A DNA stretch of 64,000 nucleotides from Caballeronia sp. Lep1P3 (GTDB lineage Bacteria; Pseudomonadota; Gammaproteobacteria; Burkholderiales; Burkholderiaceae): assembly GCF_022879595.1 (NCBI RefSeq), contig NZ_CP084265.1, positions 558,001-622,000 of the forward strand. The letters run 5' to 3'. The position numbers were made by a program, and so were the translations under genes. Below, one piece after another: positions 1-9,563 of this stretch. Numbering within the stretch: the first letter of the stretch is position 1; every line of letters begins with the position of its first letter. The notes beneath the pieces are model-generated. The model saw only the letters and a program-made list of their open reading frames with translations, searched no databases and had not been told where the DNA came from.

Positions 1-530
1 CGCTGATCGGGCTGCCGGGGACGCACGCGAAATGGGCGGCCGTCGAAGCGGGACGCATCGAGCGTTTCTATACGTTCATGACGGGCGAAGTGTTCGGCGC
101 GCTGCGCGATCACACCATTCTCGGCCGCACGATGCAGCAGGACGCCGCCTCCGATGCCGCCGCGTTCGTTCGCGGCGTCGATACCGCGCGCGACGCGGGT
201 CATCCCGGCGTGCTCGCGACGATCTTCAGCACGCGCACGCTCGGACTCACCGGACAGCTCGCGCCCGCGCAGCAGCCGGATTATCTGTCGGGGCTTCTGA
301 TCGGCCACGAACTGCGCGGTCTTAACGAAGTGCTTGCGCGCGACCAGTCGTCGCTCGCTGGCCGGACACTGCGGCTCATCGGCAACGATGCGCTGTGCGA
401 CCGCTATCGCGCCGCGCTCGCGCGCTTCGGATGCAACGACGCCCAGACCGTCGCGCACGCCACCGAAAATGGCCTTTACCGAATCGCCGCGCTCGCCGGG
501 CTCGTGCCAACGCCCACGCGCGCGCCCTGA
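1..530 (+). CDS. dgoK: 2-dehydro-3-deoxygalactonokinase, C-terminal part (partial at window start)
   Basis: The reading frame is open from base 3 to the TGA at 528-530, about 175 codons, and lacks its N-terminus because the window starts inside it. The visible part begins with the motif GLPGTHAKW and continues through FMTGEVFGALRDHTILGR, which is characteristic of DgoK, the sugar-acid kinase that phosphorylates 2-dehydro-3-deoxy-D-galactonate. It ends 23 bp before the aldolase gene that would use its product, so the two belong to one operon of the De Ley-Doudoroff galactonate pathway. No frameshift is seen. Family assignment is from motif recall and neighbourhood. Confidence 0.85.
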   Translation, partial: LIGLPGTHAKWAAVEAGRIERFYTFMTGEVFGALRDHTILGRTMQQDAASDAAAFVRGVDTARDAGHPGVLATIFSTRTLGLTGQLAPAQQPDYLSGLLIGHELRGLNEVLARDQSSLAGRTLRLIGNDALCDRYRAALARFGCNDAQTVAHATENGLYRIAALAGLVPTPTRAP

Positions 531-553
531 TGCAGGACTCAAAGGAGCATACG

Positions 554-1231
554 ATGCAGCCTTCCATCAATCTGCCCGCGCCCTACGCGATGCACGCCGG
601 TCTCGCGAAGGCGTTCGCGCAGTGTCCGCTGATCGCGATCCTGCGCGGCGTCACGCCCGCCGATGCCGCCGAACACGGCCGCGCGCTCTACGAAGCGGGC
701 TTTCGCATCGTCGAGGTGCCGCTCAATTCGCCGCAGCCGTTCGACAGCATCGCCGCGATCCGTCAGGCGTTGCCGGACGACGCGATCGTCGGGGCGGGCA
801 CCGTGCTGCATCCGAGCTACGTGGACAGCGTGAAGGACGCGGGCGGCGAACTCGTCGTGATGCCGCACAGCGACGGCGATGTCGTGCGCGTGGCGAAGGC
901 CCACGGACTCGCGTGCGCGCCGGGCGTCGCCACGCCGAACGAGGGTTTTCTCGCGCTGAAGAACGGCGCGGACGTGCTGAAAATGTTTCCCGCCGAGCAA
1001 CTCGGCCCGACGGTGGTGAAGGCATGGCGCGCGGTCATCGCGAAGGAAGTGCCGCTCGTGCCGGTCGGCGGAATCGCGCCGGACAACATGGGGCCGTTTC
1101 TGACCGCGGGCGCGAACGGCTTCGGCCTCGGCTCGGCGCTGTACAAGCCGGGCCAAAGCGTGAGCGCGACGGCGTCGCATGCGAAGGCGTTCATCCACGG
1201 TCTTTCCATCGCCAAAGGTGAAAAGCGATGA
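554..1231 (+). CDS. dgoA: 2-dehydro-3-deoxy-6-phosphogalactonate aldolase
   Basis: A 225-residue class I aldolase of the Eda/DgoA family, expected to split 2-dehydro-3-deoxy-6-phosphogalactonate into pyruvate and glyceraldehyde 3-phosphate. The Schiff-base lysine is K143 in the motif LKMFPAE, and the phosphate-binding PVGGIAPDNM segment follows. The start at 554 is preceded by AAAGGAG six bases upstream; an in-frame earlier open frame from 395 has no ribosome site. The stop overlaps the next start by four bases (ATGA at 1228-1231), so translation is coupled to the SDR. DgoA rather than Eda is inferred from the adjacent dgoK; a true Eda is encoded at 33549. Confidence 0.86.
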   Translation: MQPSINLPAPYAMHAGLAKAFAQCPLIAILRGVTPADAAEHGRALYEAGFRIVEVPLNSPQPFDSIAAIRQALPDDAIVGAGTVLHPSYVDSVKDAGGELVVMPHSDGDVVRVAKAHGLACAPGVATPNEGFLALKNGADVLKMFPAEQLGPTVVKAWRAVIAKEVPLVPVGGIAPDNMGPFLTAGANGFGLGSALYKPGQSVSATASHAKAFIHGLSIAKGEKR

Positions 1232-2007
1232 CCCGGCTCGCCGGCAAGACCGCGATGGTCACGGGCGCGGGGCGCGGCATCGGCGCGGCGATCGCGCTCG
1301 CGTTCGCGCGCGAAGGCGCGGCGGTCGCGCTGGCGGAACTCGACATCGATACGGCCCGCGCGACGGCCGAACGCATCGCGGCGCAGATCGAAGGCGCGCG
1401 CGTGCTCGCAGTCGAAACGGACGTGACGCAAGGCGCATCGGTGAAAGACGCGCTCGCGCAAACCGAGGCGCAGTTCGGCCCGCTCGACGTGCTCGTGAAC
1501 AACGCCGGCATCAACGTGTTCTGCGATCCGCTCACGATGACCGACGACGACTGGCGGCGCTGCTTCGCCGTCGATCTCGACGGCGTGTGGAACGGCTGCC
1601 GCGCGGTGCTGCCGGGCATGGTGGAGCGCGGGCGCGGAAGCATCGTGAATATCGCTTCGACGCATGCGTTCAAGATCATTCCGGGCTGCTTTCCGTATCC
1701 GGTGGCCAAGCACGGCGTGATCGGGCTCACGCGCGCGCTCGGCATCGAGTACGCGCCGAACAACGTGCGCGTCAATGCCATCGCGCCGGGATACATCGAA
1801 ACGCAGTTGACGCTCGACTGGTGGGACGCGCAGCCCGACTCGAACGCCGCCCGCCAGGCGACGCTCGATCTTCAGCCGATGAAGCGCATCGGCCAGCCGA
1901 AGGAAGTCGCGATGACGGCCGTGTTCCTCGCATCGGACGAGGCGCCGTTCATCAACGCGAGCTGCATCACCGTGGATGGCGGGCGTTCGGCGCTGTATCA
2001 CGACTGA
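1228..2007 (+). CDS. short-chain dehydrogenase, probable sugar dehydrogenase
   Basis: A 259-residue classical SDR. It shows the cofactor motif TGAGRGIG (12-19), NNAG (91-94), catalytic Ser144, Tyr157 and Lys161 (YPVAK), and a C-terminal VDGG. The start overlaps the aldolase stop in an ATGA, which makes it part of the dgoK-dgoA operon. A terminator hairpin lies 84 bp beyond its stop, so the transporter genes downstream are probably a separate unit. From context the substrate is likely a sugar or sugar acid of the galactose/arabinose/fucose series, but the sequence does not fix which. It is not closely similar to the second SDR at 5768, so the two probably do different steps or use different sugars. 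Confidence 0.8.
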   Translation: MTRLAGKTAMVTGAGRGIGAAIALAFAREGAAVALAELDIDTARATAERIAAQIEGARVLAVETDVTQGASVKDALAQTEAQFGPLDVLVNNAGINVFCDPLTMTDDDWRRCFAVDLDGVWNGCRAVLPGMVERGRGSIVNIASTHAFKIIPGCFPYPVAKHGVIGLTRALGIEYAPNNVRVNAIAPGYIETQLTLDWWDAQPDSNAARQATLDLQPMKRIGQPKEVAMTAVFLASDEAPFINASCITVDGGRSALYHD

Positions 2008-2091
2008 GCGGAAAAGAATCGGAGAAATGACGCACTGGCCGCGGTGCGGCAGCAACACAAACACAGACACGGCCACACGCATCCTTGAAGC

Positions 2092-2112
2092 GCCCGCGCG
2101 CGGGCATTTTTT
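2092..2112 (+). terminator. Rho-independent terminator after the dgo operon
   Basis: A 14-base GC palindrome at 2092-2105 (GCCCG stem, four-base loop) is followed by ATTTTTT. It sits between the SDR stop at 2007 and the binding-protein start at 2143. Confidence 0.65.
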
Positions 2113-2142
2113 GAGACAACGGAAAAAGTCAGGAGACACAAG

Positions 2143-3150
2143 ATGAAACGCAGACTGTTCCTCACGCTGATCGCCGCTGCCACGGCAACGAGCGCCACGA
2201 TGATCGCCGCGCCTGTCGCGCAGGCCGCCGACGAAGTCAAGATCGGCTTCCTCGTGAAGCAGCCGGAAGAGCCGTGGTTCCAGGACGAATGGAAGTTCGC
2301 GGAAATGGCCGCGAAGGAGAAGGGCTTCACGCTCGTGAAGATCGGCGCGCCGTCGGGCGAAAAGGTGATGAGCGCGATCGACAACCTCGCCGCGCAGAAG
2401 GCGCAGGGCTTCATCATCTGCACGCCGGACGTGAAGCTCGGACCGGGCATCGTCGCGAAGGCGAAGGCCGACAAGCTCAAGATGATGACCGTCGATGACC
2501 GCCTCGTCGACGGTTCGGGCAAGCCGATCGAAGCCGTGCCGCACATGGGCATCTCGGCGTACAACATCGGCAAGCAGGTCGGCGACGGCATCGCCGCCGA
2601 GATCAAGAAGCGCGGCTGGGACATGAAGGATGTCGGCGCCATCGACGTCACTTACGAGCAATTGCCGACCGCGCACGACCGCACGAGCGGCGCGACCGAC
2701 GCGCTCGTCGCCGCCGGCTTCCCGAAGGCGAACATCATCGCGGCGCCGCAAGCGAAGACCGACACCGAGAACGCGTTCAACGCGGCGAACATCGCGCTCA
2801 CGAAGAATCCGCAGTTCAAGCACTGGGTGGCCTACGCGCTCAACGACGAAGGCGTGCTCGGCGCGGTGCGCGCAGCGGAAGGCCGCGGCTTCAAGGCGGA
2901 CAACATGATCGGCATCGGCATCGGCGGATCGGACTCGGCGTTGAACGAGTTTAAGAAGCCGCAGCCGACGGGCTTCTTCGGCACGGTCATCATCAGCCCG
3001 AAGCGCCACGGCGAGGAAACGTCCGAACTGATGTACGCGTGGATCAAGGACGGCAAGGCGCCGCCGCCGCTCACGCTCACGACCGGCATGCTGGCTACGC
3101 GTGAGAACGTGTCGTCGGTGCGTCAGCAGATGGGCCTCGCGTCGAACTAA
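2143..3150 (+). CDS. araF: sugar ABC transporter periplasmic binding protein, AraF type
   Basis: A 335-residue periplasmic sugar-binding protein of the size of E. coli AraF. The first 28 residues are a Sec signal peptide (MKRRLF, hydrophobic core, cleavage near VAQA/AD), followed by the mature start [21 protein letters not shown], a hallmark of arabinose/galactose binding proteins. AGGAGA precedes the ATG. It is the first gene of an araFGH operon, with the ATPase 59 bp downstream. L-arabinose is the family ligand; the adjoining galactonate genes leave D-galactose or D-fucose possible. Confidence 0.85.
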   Translation: MKRRLFLTLIAAATATSATMIAAPVAQAADEVKIGFLVKQPEEPWFQDEWKFAEMAAKEKGFTLVKIGAPSGEKVMSAIDNLAAQKAQGFIICTPDVKLGPGIVAKAKADKLKMMTVDDRLVDGSGKPIEAVPHMGISAYNIGKQVGDGIAAEIKKRGWDMKDVGAIDVTYEQLPTAHDRTSGATDALVAAGFPKANIIAAPQAKTDTENAFNAANIALTKNPQFKHWVAYALNDEGVLGAVRAAEGRGFKADNMIGIGIGGSDSALNEFKKPQPTGFFGTVIISPKRHGEETSELMYAWIKDGKAPPPLTLTTGMLATRENVSSVRQQMGLASN

Positions 3151-3209
3151 AGCATTGCGGGCCGCTCGTTCGACGACGCGGCCCGCGCATTGGCAACCAA
3201 GGAGGCGAT

Positions 3210-4724
3210 GTGTCAGCGACGCTGCGTTTTGACAATATCGGCAAGGTGTTCCCAGGCGTGCGCGCGCTCGACGGCGTGTCGTTCGACGTCAATGCCGGCG
3301 AAGTTCACGGTTTGATGGGCGAGAACGGCGCGGGTAAATCGACCTTGCTCAAGATTCTCGGCGGCGAGTATCAGCCCGATTCGGGGCGCGTGCTCATCGA
3401 CGAAAAGGAAGTGCATTTCGGAAGCGCCGCGGCTTCGATTGGGTCGGGCATCGCGGTGATTCACCAGGAATTGCAGTACGTGCCGGACCTGACCGTGTCC
3501 GAGAACCTGCTGCTCGGGGCGCTCCCGAACCGGCTCGGCTGGGTGAACAAGAGCGCGGCGAAGAAGCACGTGCGCGAGCGGCTCGCCGCGATGGGCGTCG
3601 ATCTCGATCCGAACGCGAAGCTGCGCAAGCTCTCCATCGCGCAGCGGCAGATGGTGGAAATCTGCAAGGCGCTGTTGCGCAATGCGCGCGTGATCGCGCT
3701 CGACGAACCGACTTCATCGCTGTCGCATCGCGAAACCGAAGTGCTGTTCAAGCTCGTGCGCGACCTGAAGGCGGACAGGCGCGCGATCATCTACATCTCG
3801 CATCGCATGGACGAGATTTACGAGCTGTGCGACGCGTGCACGATCTTTCGCGACGGCCGCAAGATCGCGTCGCACACGCACCTCGCGCAAGTGCCGCGCG
3901 ACAGGCTCGTGCAGGAGATGGTGGGCCGCGAAATCAGCGATATCTACGGCTATCGGCCGCGCGCGCTCGGCGACGTGCGCTTCGCCGTCAAAAACGTTCA
4001 GGGCGATGCGCTTTCCGCGCCCGCGAATTTCGAAGTGCGGCGCGGCGAGATCGTCGGGTTCTTCGGGCTCGTCGGCGCGGGGCGCAGCGAACTGATGCAT
4101 CTCGTCTACGGCGCGGACAAGAAGAAGGACGGCGAGATCGTGCTCGACGGCCAGCCGATCAAGGTGCGCAGCACCGGCGAGGCGATTCGCCACGGCATCG
4201 TGCTATGTCCGGAAGATCGCAAGGAAGAAGGCATCGTCGCGATGGCGACGGTCGCGGAGAACATCAACATCTCGTGCCGGCGTCACTTTTTGCGCGCGGG
4301 GTTGTTCCTCGACCGCAAGAAGGAAGCGCAGACGGCGGACCGCTTCATCCAGCTTCTGAAGATCAAGACGCCGAGCCGCAGGCAGCGCATCCGCTTTCTG
4401 TCGGGCGGCAATCAGCAGAAGGCGATTCTGTCGCGCTGGCTCGCGGAGCCGGATTTGAAAGTCGTGATTCTCGACGAGCCGACGCGCGGCATCGACGTGG
4501 GCGCCAAGCACGAAATCTATAACGTGATCTACCAACTCGCCGAGCGCGGCTGCGCGATCGTGATGATCTCGTCGGAACTGCCGGAAGTGCTGGGCGTGTC
4601 CGACCGCATCGTCGTGATGCGGCAGGGGCGCATTGCGGGCGAACTGCCGCGCGGACAGGCGAACGAACAATCAGTGTTGAGTCTGGCGCTGCCGCAGGCG
4701 GACACGACAGCGAAAGCTGCATGA
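3210..4724 (+). CDS. araG: sugar ABC transporter ATP-binding protein, AraG type
   Basis: A 504-residue protein with two fused nucleotide-binding domains, typical of CUT2 family sugar importers. The first domain has Walker [10 protein letters not shown] (37-45) and a Walker B ending ALDEPTSS. The second domain has the signature LSGGNQQK and [14 protein letters not shown]; its Walker A is degenerate (GLVGAGRSE), as usual in this family. The start is GTG at 3210, with AAGGAGG just upstream at 3199-3205; an overlapping ATG two bases earlier is out of frame. It energises uptake of the sugar bound by the upstream protein through the permease below. Confidence 0.9.
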   Translation: MSATLRFDNIGKVFPGVRALDGVSFDVNAGEVHGLMGENGAGKSTLLKILGGEYQPDSGRVLIDEKEVHFGSAAASIGSGIAVIHQELQYVPDLTVSENLLLGALPNRLGWVNKSAAKKHVRERLAAMGVDLDPNAKLRKLSIAQRQMVEICKALLRNARVIALDEPTSSLSHRETEVLFKLVRDLKADRRAIIYISHRMDEIYELCDACTIFRDGRKIASHTHLAQVPRDRLVQEMVGREISDIYGYRPRALGDVRFAVKNVQGDALSAPANFEVRRGEIVGFFGLVGAGRSELMHLVYGADKKKDGEIVLDGQPIKVRSTGEAIRHGIVLCPEDRKEEGIVAMATVAENINISCRRHFLRAGLFLDRKKEAQTADRFIQLLKIKTPSRRQRIRFLSGGNQQKAILSRWLAEPDLKVVILDEPTRGIDVGAKHEIYNVIYQLAERGCAIVMISSELPEVLGVSDRIVVMRQGRIAGELPRGQANEQSVLSLALPQADTTAKAA

Positions 4725-4738
4725 GAAGGAGCGAGACA

Positions 4739-5755
4739 ATGGAAGCCAGAGAAAACATCGTGGGACAGGCAAGCGAAACGGTCGCGAACGCGCTGATCCC
4801 GCAAAAGAACGACAAGCAGAAGTGGTGGCAGCAGATCACCGAATACAGCCTGATCGTGATCTTCATCGTGATGTTCGTGACGATGTCGCTCACGGTCGAT
4901 CACTTCTTCTCCATCGAGAACATGCTCGGCCTCGCGCTGTCGATCTCGCAGATCGGCATGGTCGCCTGCACGATGATGTTCTGCCTCGCCTCGCGCGATT
5001 TCGACTTGTCGGTCGGCTCGACCATCGCGTTCGCGGGCGTGCTCTGCGCGATGGTGCTGAACGCGACGAACAACACGTTCATCGCGATCATCGCGGCGGT
5101 GGCGGCCGGCTCGGTCATCGGCTTCGTGAACGGCGCGGTGATCGCGTATCTGCGCATCAACGCGCTCATCACCACGCTCGCGACGATGGAAGTCGTGCGC
5201 GGGCTCGGCTTCATCGTGTCGCACGGGCAGGCGGTCGGCGTGTCGTCGGATACGTTCATCGCGCTCGGCGGCCTTACGATGCTCGGCATTTCGCTGCCGA
5301 TCTGGGTCACGCTCGTGTGCTTCATCATCTTCGGCGTGCTGCTGAACCAGACGGTCTACGGACGCAATACGCTCGCCATCGGCGGCAATCCGGAAGCATC
5401 GCGGCTCGCGGGCATCAACGTCGAGCGCACGCGCGTGTGGATCTTCCTGATTCAGGGCGCGGTGACGGCGCTCGCGGGCGTGATTCTCGCCTCGCGCATC
5501 ACGTCGGGTCAGCCGAATGCCGCCGAAGGCTTCGAGCTGAACGTGATCTCGGCGTGCGTGCTCGGCGGCGTGTCGCTGCTGGGCGGCCGCGCGACGATTT
5601 CGGGCGTCGTGATCGGCGTGCTCATCATGGGAACCGTCGAGAACGTGATGAACCTCATGAACATCGACGCGTTCTATCAATACCTCGTGCGCGGCGCGAT
5701 CCTGCTCGCGGCGGTGCTTCTCGACCAGTTGAAGAACCGCGGTTCGCGCGACTAA
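4739..5755 (+). CDS. araH: sugar ABC transporter permease, AraH type
   Basis: A 338-residue inner-membrane permease with many hydrophobic segments and the CUT2 signature GRNTLAIGGNPEASRLAGINV. It forms the channel for the AraFG components. Two starts are possible: ATG 4721, which overlaps the AraG stop, and ATG 4739, which has AAGGAG eight bases upstream. The latter is preferred. The gene ends 12 bases before the next start, so it is co-transcribed with the dehydrogenase, lactonase and epimerase that follow. Confidence 0.88.
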   Translation: MEARENIVGQASETVANALIPQKNDKQKWWQQITEYSLIVIFIVMFVTMSLTVDHFFSIENMLGLALSISQIGMVACTMMFCLASRDFDLSVGSTIAFAGVLCAMVLNATNNTFIAIIAAVAAGSVIGFVNGAVIAYLRINALITTLATMEVVRGLGFIVSHGQAVGVSSDTFIALGGLTMLGISLPIWVTLVCFIIFGVLLNQTVYGRNTLAIGGNPEASRLAGINVERTRVWIFLIQGAVTALAGVILASRITSGQPNAAEGFELNVISACVLGGVSLLGGRATISGVVIGVLIMGTVENVMNLMNIDAFYQYLVRGAILLAAVLLDQLKNRGSRD

Positions 5756-5767
5756 CCTTTGAACGAT

Positions 5768-6553
5768 ATGGCAATCGACAGCACTCTCGCGCGTTATCCG
5801 AGTCTCGCCGGCAAGACCGTGCTCATCACCGGCGGCGCGACCGGCATCGGCGCGGCCTTCGTCGAGCATTTCTACGATCAGGGCGCGAAGGTCGCGTTCT
5901 TCGACATCGACGCCAACGCGGGCGAAGCGCTCGCGAAGCGGCTCGGCGTGGATCTTCGCAAGGGCGGGCAGCCGCCCACGTTTCTGCGCGTCGATCTCAC
6001 CGACATCGCGGCGCTGCGCCAGGGCATCGCGGATGTGCGCGCGGCGCTCGGTCCCATCGGCGTGCTCGTCAACAACGCAGCCAACGACCAGCGCCATTCG
6101 ATCGAATCCGTGACGCCCGAATCCTACGACGCGGGCATCGCGGTCAATATCCGCCATCAGTTCTTCGCGGCGCAGGCGGTCATCGAAGACATGAAGCAAC
6201 TGGGCGGCGGCTCGATCATCAATCTCGGCTCGGTCAGCTGGATGCTGAAGAACGGCGGCTTTCCCGTGTACGTGACGGCGAAATCGGCGGTGCAGGGCAT
6301 GACGCGCGGCCTCGCGCGCGATCTCGGCAAGTTCGGCATCCGCGTGAATTCGCTCGTGCCCGGCTGGGTGATGACGGAAAAGCAAAAGCGCCTCTGGCTC
6401 GACGAAGCGGGCAAGCGCGCGATCAAGGAAGGGCAGTGCATCGACGGCGAATTGCTGCCCGAGCATCTCGCGCGCGCGGCGCTTTTTCTGGCGTCGGACG
6501 ACAGCCGCATGATGACGGCGCAGGACATGATCGTGGACGGAGGATGGGCGTGA
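5768..6553 (+). CDS. SDR aldose 1-dehydrogenase (XylB/galactose dehydrogenase type)
   Basis: A 261-residue SDR with TGGATGIG (21-28), NNAANDQRH (102-110), VNIRHQFF, Ser155, Tyr168 and Lys172 (YVTAK) and a terminal VDGGWA. The NDxRH and VNxRH motifs resemble the Caulobacter D-xylose dehydrogenase group of aldose 1-dehydrogenases, which oxidise an aldose to its lactone. The lactonase gene overlaps its stop (TGATG at 6551-6555), which fits sequential steps. An upstream in-frame TTG at 5759 is an alternative start; neither has a strong ribosome site. Substrate could be D-galactose, L-arabinose or D-fucose; this is inferred from the transporter and dgo genes. Confidence 0.82.
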   Translation: MAIDSTLARYPSLAGKTVLITGGATGIGAAFVEHFYDQGAKVAFFDIDANAGEALAKRLGVDLRKGGQPPTFLRVDLTDIAALRQGIADVRAALGPIGVLVNNAANDQRHSIESVTPESYDAGIAVNIRHQFFAAQAVIEDMKQLGGGSIINLGSVSWMLKNGGFPVYVTAKSAVQGMTRGLARDLGKFGIRVNSLVPGWVMTEKQKRLWLDEAGKRAIKEGQCIDGELLPEHLARAALFLASDDSRMMTAQDMIVDGGWA

Positions 6554-7470
6554 TGAACACGACGAACCGAATCCCGGCGCAGCTTTTGATCGACAGCCGA
6601 TGCGCGCTCGGCGAAGGCGCGACGTGGTGCGCGACGAGCGGCCGCTTCTACTGGACGGACATCGAAGGCAAGCGCTTCTTGCGCTACGACCCGCGCGACG
6701 GATCGACGGAATCGTTCGACATGCCCGAGCGTCTCGCATGCTTCGCGCTTTGCGCCGATCCCGGTTTCGCGCTGCTCGGGCTCGCGTCGCGGCTGGCGTT
6801 CTTCGAGTTCTCGACGGGCGCGATCGAAACCATCGCGGAAGTCGAAGCCGATCTGCCGACACGCCTGAACGATGGCCGCTGCGACCGCGAAGGGCGCTTC
6901 GTGTTCGGCACGAAGCACGATGTCGACGATGCGGAGCCGCTCGGCGCGTTTTATCGGCTGAATGCGGATTTGTCGCTCGAACGCCTGCCGCTCGGCAAGT
7001 TCGCGATCAACAACAGCACCGCGTTCAGCCCGGACGGGGCGACGATGTACTACTGCGACACGCCGACGCGCCGTATCCGCGCATGCGATTACCCGAGCTT
7101 CGCGAACGACCGCCTGTTCGTGGAACTGACCGATGACACCGGCGCGCCCGATGGTTCGACCGTCGATGCCGACGGCGCGCTGTGGAACGCGCAGTGGGGC
7201 GGCGCTCGCATCGTGCGATACGCGCCCGATGGCCGCGAAACCGCGCGCATCGAAGTGCCGAGCGCGCAGCCGAGTTGCGTGGCGTTCGGTAGTCTGTCGG
7301 GCGATGTGTCCGGCGGCGGCGCACTCGATACGCTTTTCGTGACGACCGCGCGCAACGGCCTCGACGACGACGCGCTCAAGACCGACCCGCACGCGGGCGG
7401 CATCTACACGGCTCAGCCGGGCGTGCGCGGCATCGCCGAACCGGTTTTCGCGGGCAAGCGCCGCGCATGA
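6553..7470 (+). CDS. SMP-30/gluconolactonase family sugar lactonase
   Basis: A 305-residue six-bladed propeller enzyme of the SMP-30/regucalcin family. The metal-ligand motifs are visible: Glu21 in LGEGATW, Asn in PTRLNDGRCD, Asn in INNSTAFSPDG and Asp in GAPDGSTVDADG. It is expected to hydrolyse the aldonolactone made by the SDR just upstream. GGAGGA about nine bases before the ATG lies inside the SDR gene, and the start overlaps its stop. The C-terminus matches that of typical family members, with no truncation. Sugar specificity is not readable from sequence. Confidence 0.87.
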   Translation: MNTTNRIPAQLLIDSRCALGEGATWCATSGRFYWTDIEGKRFLRYDPRDGSTESFDMPERLACFALCADPGFALLGLASRLAFFEFSTGAIETIAEVEADLPTRLNDGRCDREGRFVFGTKHDVDDAEPLGAFYRLNADLSLERLPLGKFAINNSTAFSPDGATMYYCDTPTRRIRACDYPSFANDRLFVELTDDTGAPDGSTVDADGALWNAQWGGARIVRYAPDGRETARIEVPSAQPSCVAFGSLSGDVSGGGALDTLFVTTARNGLDDDALKTDPHAGGIYTAQPGVRGIAEPVFAGKRRA

Positions 7471-7557
7471 CAAAGGATGCGGCGCGCGGCGACGACGCGC
7501 CGTCCGCCAAAGCCCCGGTTGCGCCGGGTGATCTCGCCTCTGGATGGAGCACGAGCC

Positions 7558-8664
7558 ATGACTGTTGCGCGCAGTGAGCAAACGGTGAATCTTGCATCGA
7601 CGTCCACGGCGCAGGCGAATGCGCGCCGCTCGCGGCTCGCGGCCGCCGCCGAGCCGCCGATACGGCCCGGTCCTGGCACGGCGGTCGTCGCGATCGGAGG
7701 CGCGCAGGTCGAAGGCTGCATCACGCTCGCGAACGCGCATCTGCGGCTCGAAGTGGCGCCCGCGCTCGGCGGCGGCATCACGCGCTTCGACTGGCGTCAC
7801 GAAGGCGCGCTCGTGCCGATCTTCCGGCCATGCGCCGAACCCGGCCCCGGCACGGACCCGAATCAGCTTGCGTGCTATCCGCTGCTGCCGTATTCGAACC
7901 GCATCGGCAACGGGCACTTTCGATTTTCCGGACGCGCGGTGGACGTGCCGCGCAATCGCCCCGACGAGCCGTTGCCGCTGCACGGCGACGGCTGGCTCGG
8001 CGCGTGGGACGTCGAGGAAGAGAGCGCGGCGCGCGTGCGGCTCGCGCTCGATCGCAGCGACGGCAAGCCGTATTCGTTTCGCGCCACGCAAACCTACGCG
8101 CTCGACGACGCCACGCTCACCGTCGCGCTCGACGTGGAGAACACCGGCGACGACGCGCTGCCGTTCGGTCTCGGCCTGCATCCGTTCCTCATGCGCGAGG
8201 CGGACACCGAGCTTTCCGCGGCGGCGGGCGGCCTCTGGCTTTGCGGCGACGACTGGCTCCCCGTCCGGCACGTGCCCGCGCCGCCCGCATGGCAGTTCGG
8301 CGTCGCGTACCCGATGCCGTCGGAAATGGTGAACAACGCGTTCACCGGCTGGAGCGGACGCACGAGCGTGCTCTGGCCGAAGCGTCGCCTTTCTCTCACC
8401 ATCGCCGCCGACACCGACTACTACGTGCTCTACGCGCCGCCCGGCGAGGACTTCTTCTGCTTCGAGCCGGTCGATCATCCGATCAACGCGGTGAATCTGC
8501 CGGGCGGCGGCGAGGCGAACGGCATGACGGTGCTCGCGCCCGGCGAGCGGCTCGCGCGCGAATTCCGCTTCACCGTGGAGCGTACCGGCGAGGCGGCGCG
8601 GCGCGCGAGGCCGCGCACGCGGGCGGGATCGAAAGCGCGCGGGCGCGCCGCGCTCGCCCGCTGA
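7558..8664 (+). CDS. aldose 1-epimerase family protein
   Basis: A 368-residue galactose-mutarotase-fold protein. The family motifs YSNRIGNGHFRF, LHGDGW, FGLGLHPF and a late C-terminal Glu are present. It would interconvert anomers of the imported aldose before oxidation. The start at 7558 has GGAGC eight bases upstream; an earlier in-frame ATG at 7477 lacks one. The first 45 residues are low-complexity and unlike the conserved core. It closes the sugar operon: a strong terminator follows immediately. The last 30 residues are Arg/Ala rich. Confidence 0.82.
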   Translation: MTVARSEQTVNLASTSTAQANARRSRLAAAAEPPIRPGPGTAVVAIGGAQVEGCITLANAHLRLEVAPALGGGITRFDWRHEGALVPIFRPCAEPGPGTDPNQLACYPLLPYSNRIGNGHFRFSGRAVDVPRNRPDEPLPLHGDGWLGAWDVEEESAARVRLALDRSDGKPYSFRATQTYALDDATLTVALDVENTGDDALPFGLGLHPFLMREADTELSAAAGGLWLCGDDWLPVRHVPAPPAWQFGVAYPMPSEMVNNAFTGWSGRTSVLWPKRRLSLTIAADTDYYVLYAPPGEDFFCFEPVDHPINAVNLPGGGEANGMTVLAPGERLAREFRFTVERTGEAARRARPRTRAGSKARGRAALAR

Positions 8665-8673
8665 ATCGAAAAG

Positions 8674-8713
8674 AAGCGGTGCCACGCACGTTAAAATGCG
8701 TGGCACCGCTTTT
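8674..8713 (+). terminator. Rho-independent terminator after the sugar operon
   Basis: A perfect 14-bp stem (8675-8688 with 8697-8710) around an eight-base A/T-rich loop is followed by TTT. It lies between the epimerase stop and pyrF. The loop TTAAAA could also serve as a weak -10 for pyrF. Confidence 0.8.
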
Positions 8714-8727
8714 CACCGACTTCTCCC

Positions 8728-9543
8728 ATGTCCTTCATTCAATCGCTCAACGCCGCGTGGTCGCGCACGCAATCGCTCCTCTGCGTCGGTCTCGATCCCG
8801 AGCCGTCGAAGTTTCCGGGCGCGCTCAACGGCCGCGCCGACGCGATCTTCGAATTCTGCAAGACCATCGCCGATGCGACCGCGCCGTATGCGTCGTCATT
8901 CAAGCCGCAGATCGCCTATTTCGCGGCGCATCGCGCGGAAGATCAGCTCGAAGCGCTGATCGCGCATATCCACGAGAAGCACGCCGGCATTCCGGTGATT
9001 CTCGATGCGAAGCGCGGCGATATCGGCAGCACGGCGGAGCAATACGCGAAGGAAGCGTTCGAGCGCTATCGGGCCGACGCCGTGACGGTGAATCCGTACA
9101 TGGGTTTCGATTCCATCGAGCCGTATCTCGCGCATGAGGGCAAAGGCGTGATCGTGCTGTGCCGCACGTCGAATGCAGGCGGCTCCGATTTGCAATTCCT
9201 CACGACGTCCGATGGCGCTCCGCTGTATCAGACCGTCGCGCGTCTGGCCGCCGAAAAGTGGAACGACAAGGGCCAGCTCGGTCTCGTCGTCGGCGCGACG
9301 TTTCCGAAGGAAATCGAAGCGGTGCGGGGCATCGTCGGGGACATGCCGCTCTTGATTCCGGGCATCGGCGCGCAAGGCGGCGATGTCGAAGCGACCGTGC
9401 GCGCGGGGCGCACCGCGAACGGCAACGGCATGCTCATCAATTCGTCGCGCGCGATCATCTACGCGGGCAAGGGCGATGACTACGCGGACGCGGCAGCACA
9501 AGCCGCGAAAAAGACGCGCGATACGATCAACGCGTATCGCTAG
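8728..9543 (+). CDS. pyrF: orotidine 5'-phosphate decarboxylase (subfamily 2)
   Basis: A 271-residue OMP decarboxylase, the last step of UMP synthesis. The length and the motifs [34 protein letters not shown] (93-102, with catalytic Lys/Asp), [16 protein letters not shown] and PGIGAQGGD mark the longer subfamily 2 found in Burkholderiales. It is transcribed alone: a terminator lies upstream and a minus-strand operon converges downstream with 20 bp between the stops. Confidence 0.95.
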   Translation: MSFIQSLNAAWSRTQSLLCVGLDPEPSKFPGALNGRADAIFEFCKTIADATAPYASSFKPQIAYFAAHRAEDQLEALIAHIHEKHAGIPVILDAKRGDIGSTAEQYAKEAFERYRADAVTVNPYMGFDSIEPYLAHEGKGVIVLCRTSNAGGSDLQFLTTSDGAPLYQTVARLAAEKWNDKGQLGLVVGATFPKEIEAVRGIVGDMPLLIPGIGAQGGDVEATVRAGRTANGNGMLINSSRAIIYAGKGDDYADAAAQAAKKTRDTINAYR

Positions 9544-9563
9544 GCCGCGTCAGGGGCGCGGGC

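Noticed and set aside
4822..6552. Plus-strand frame leading into the lactonase from 4822
   Set aside because: The first 577 codons overlap araH and the SDR in another frame and are Arg-rich; only the part from 6553 is coding.
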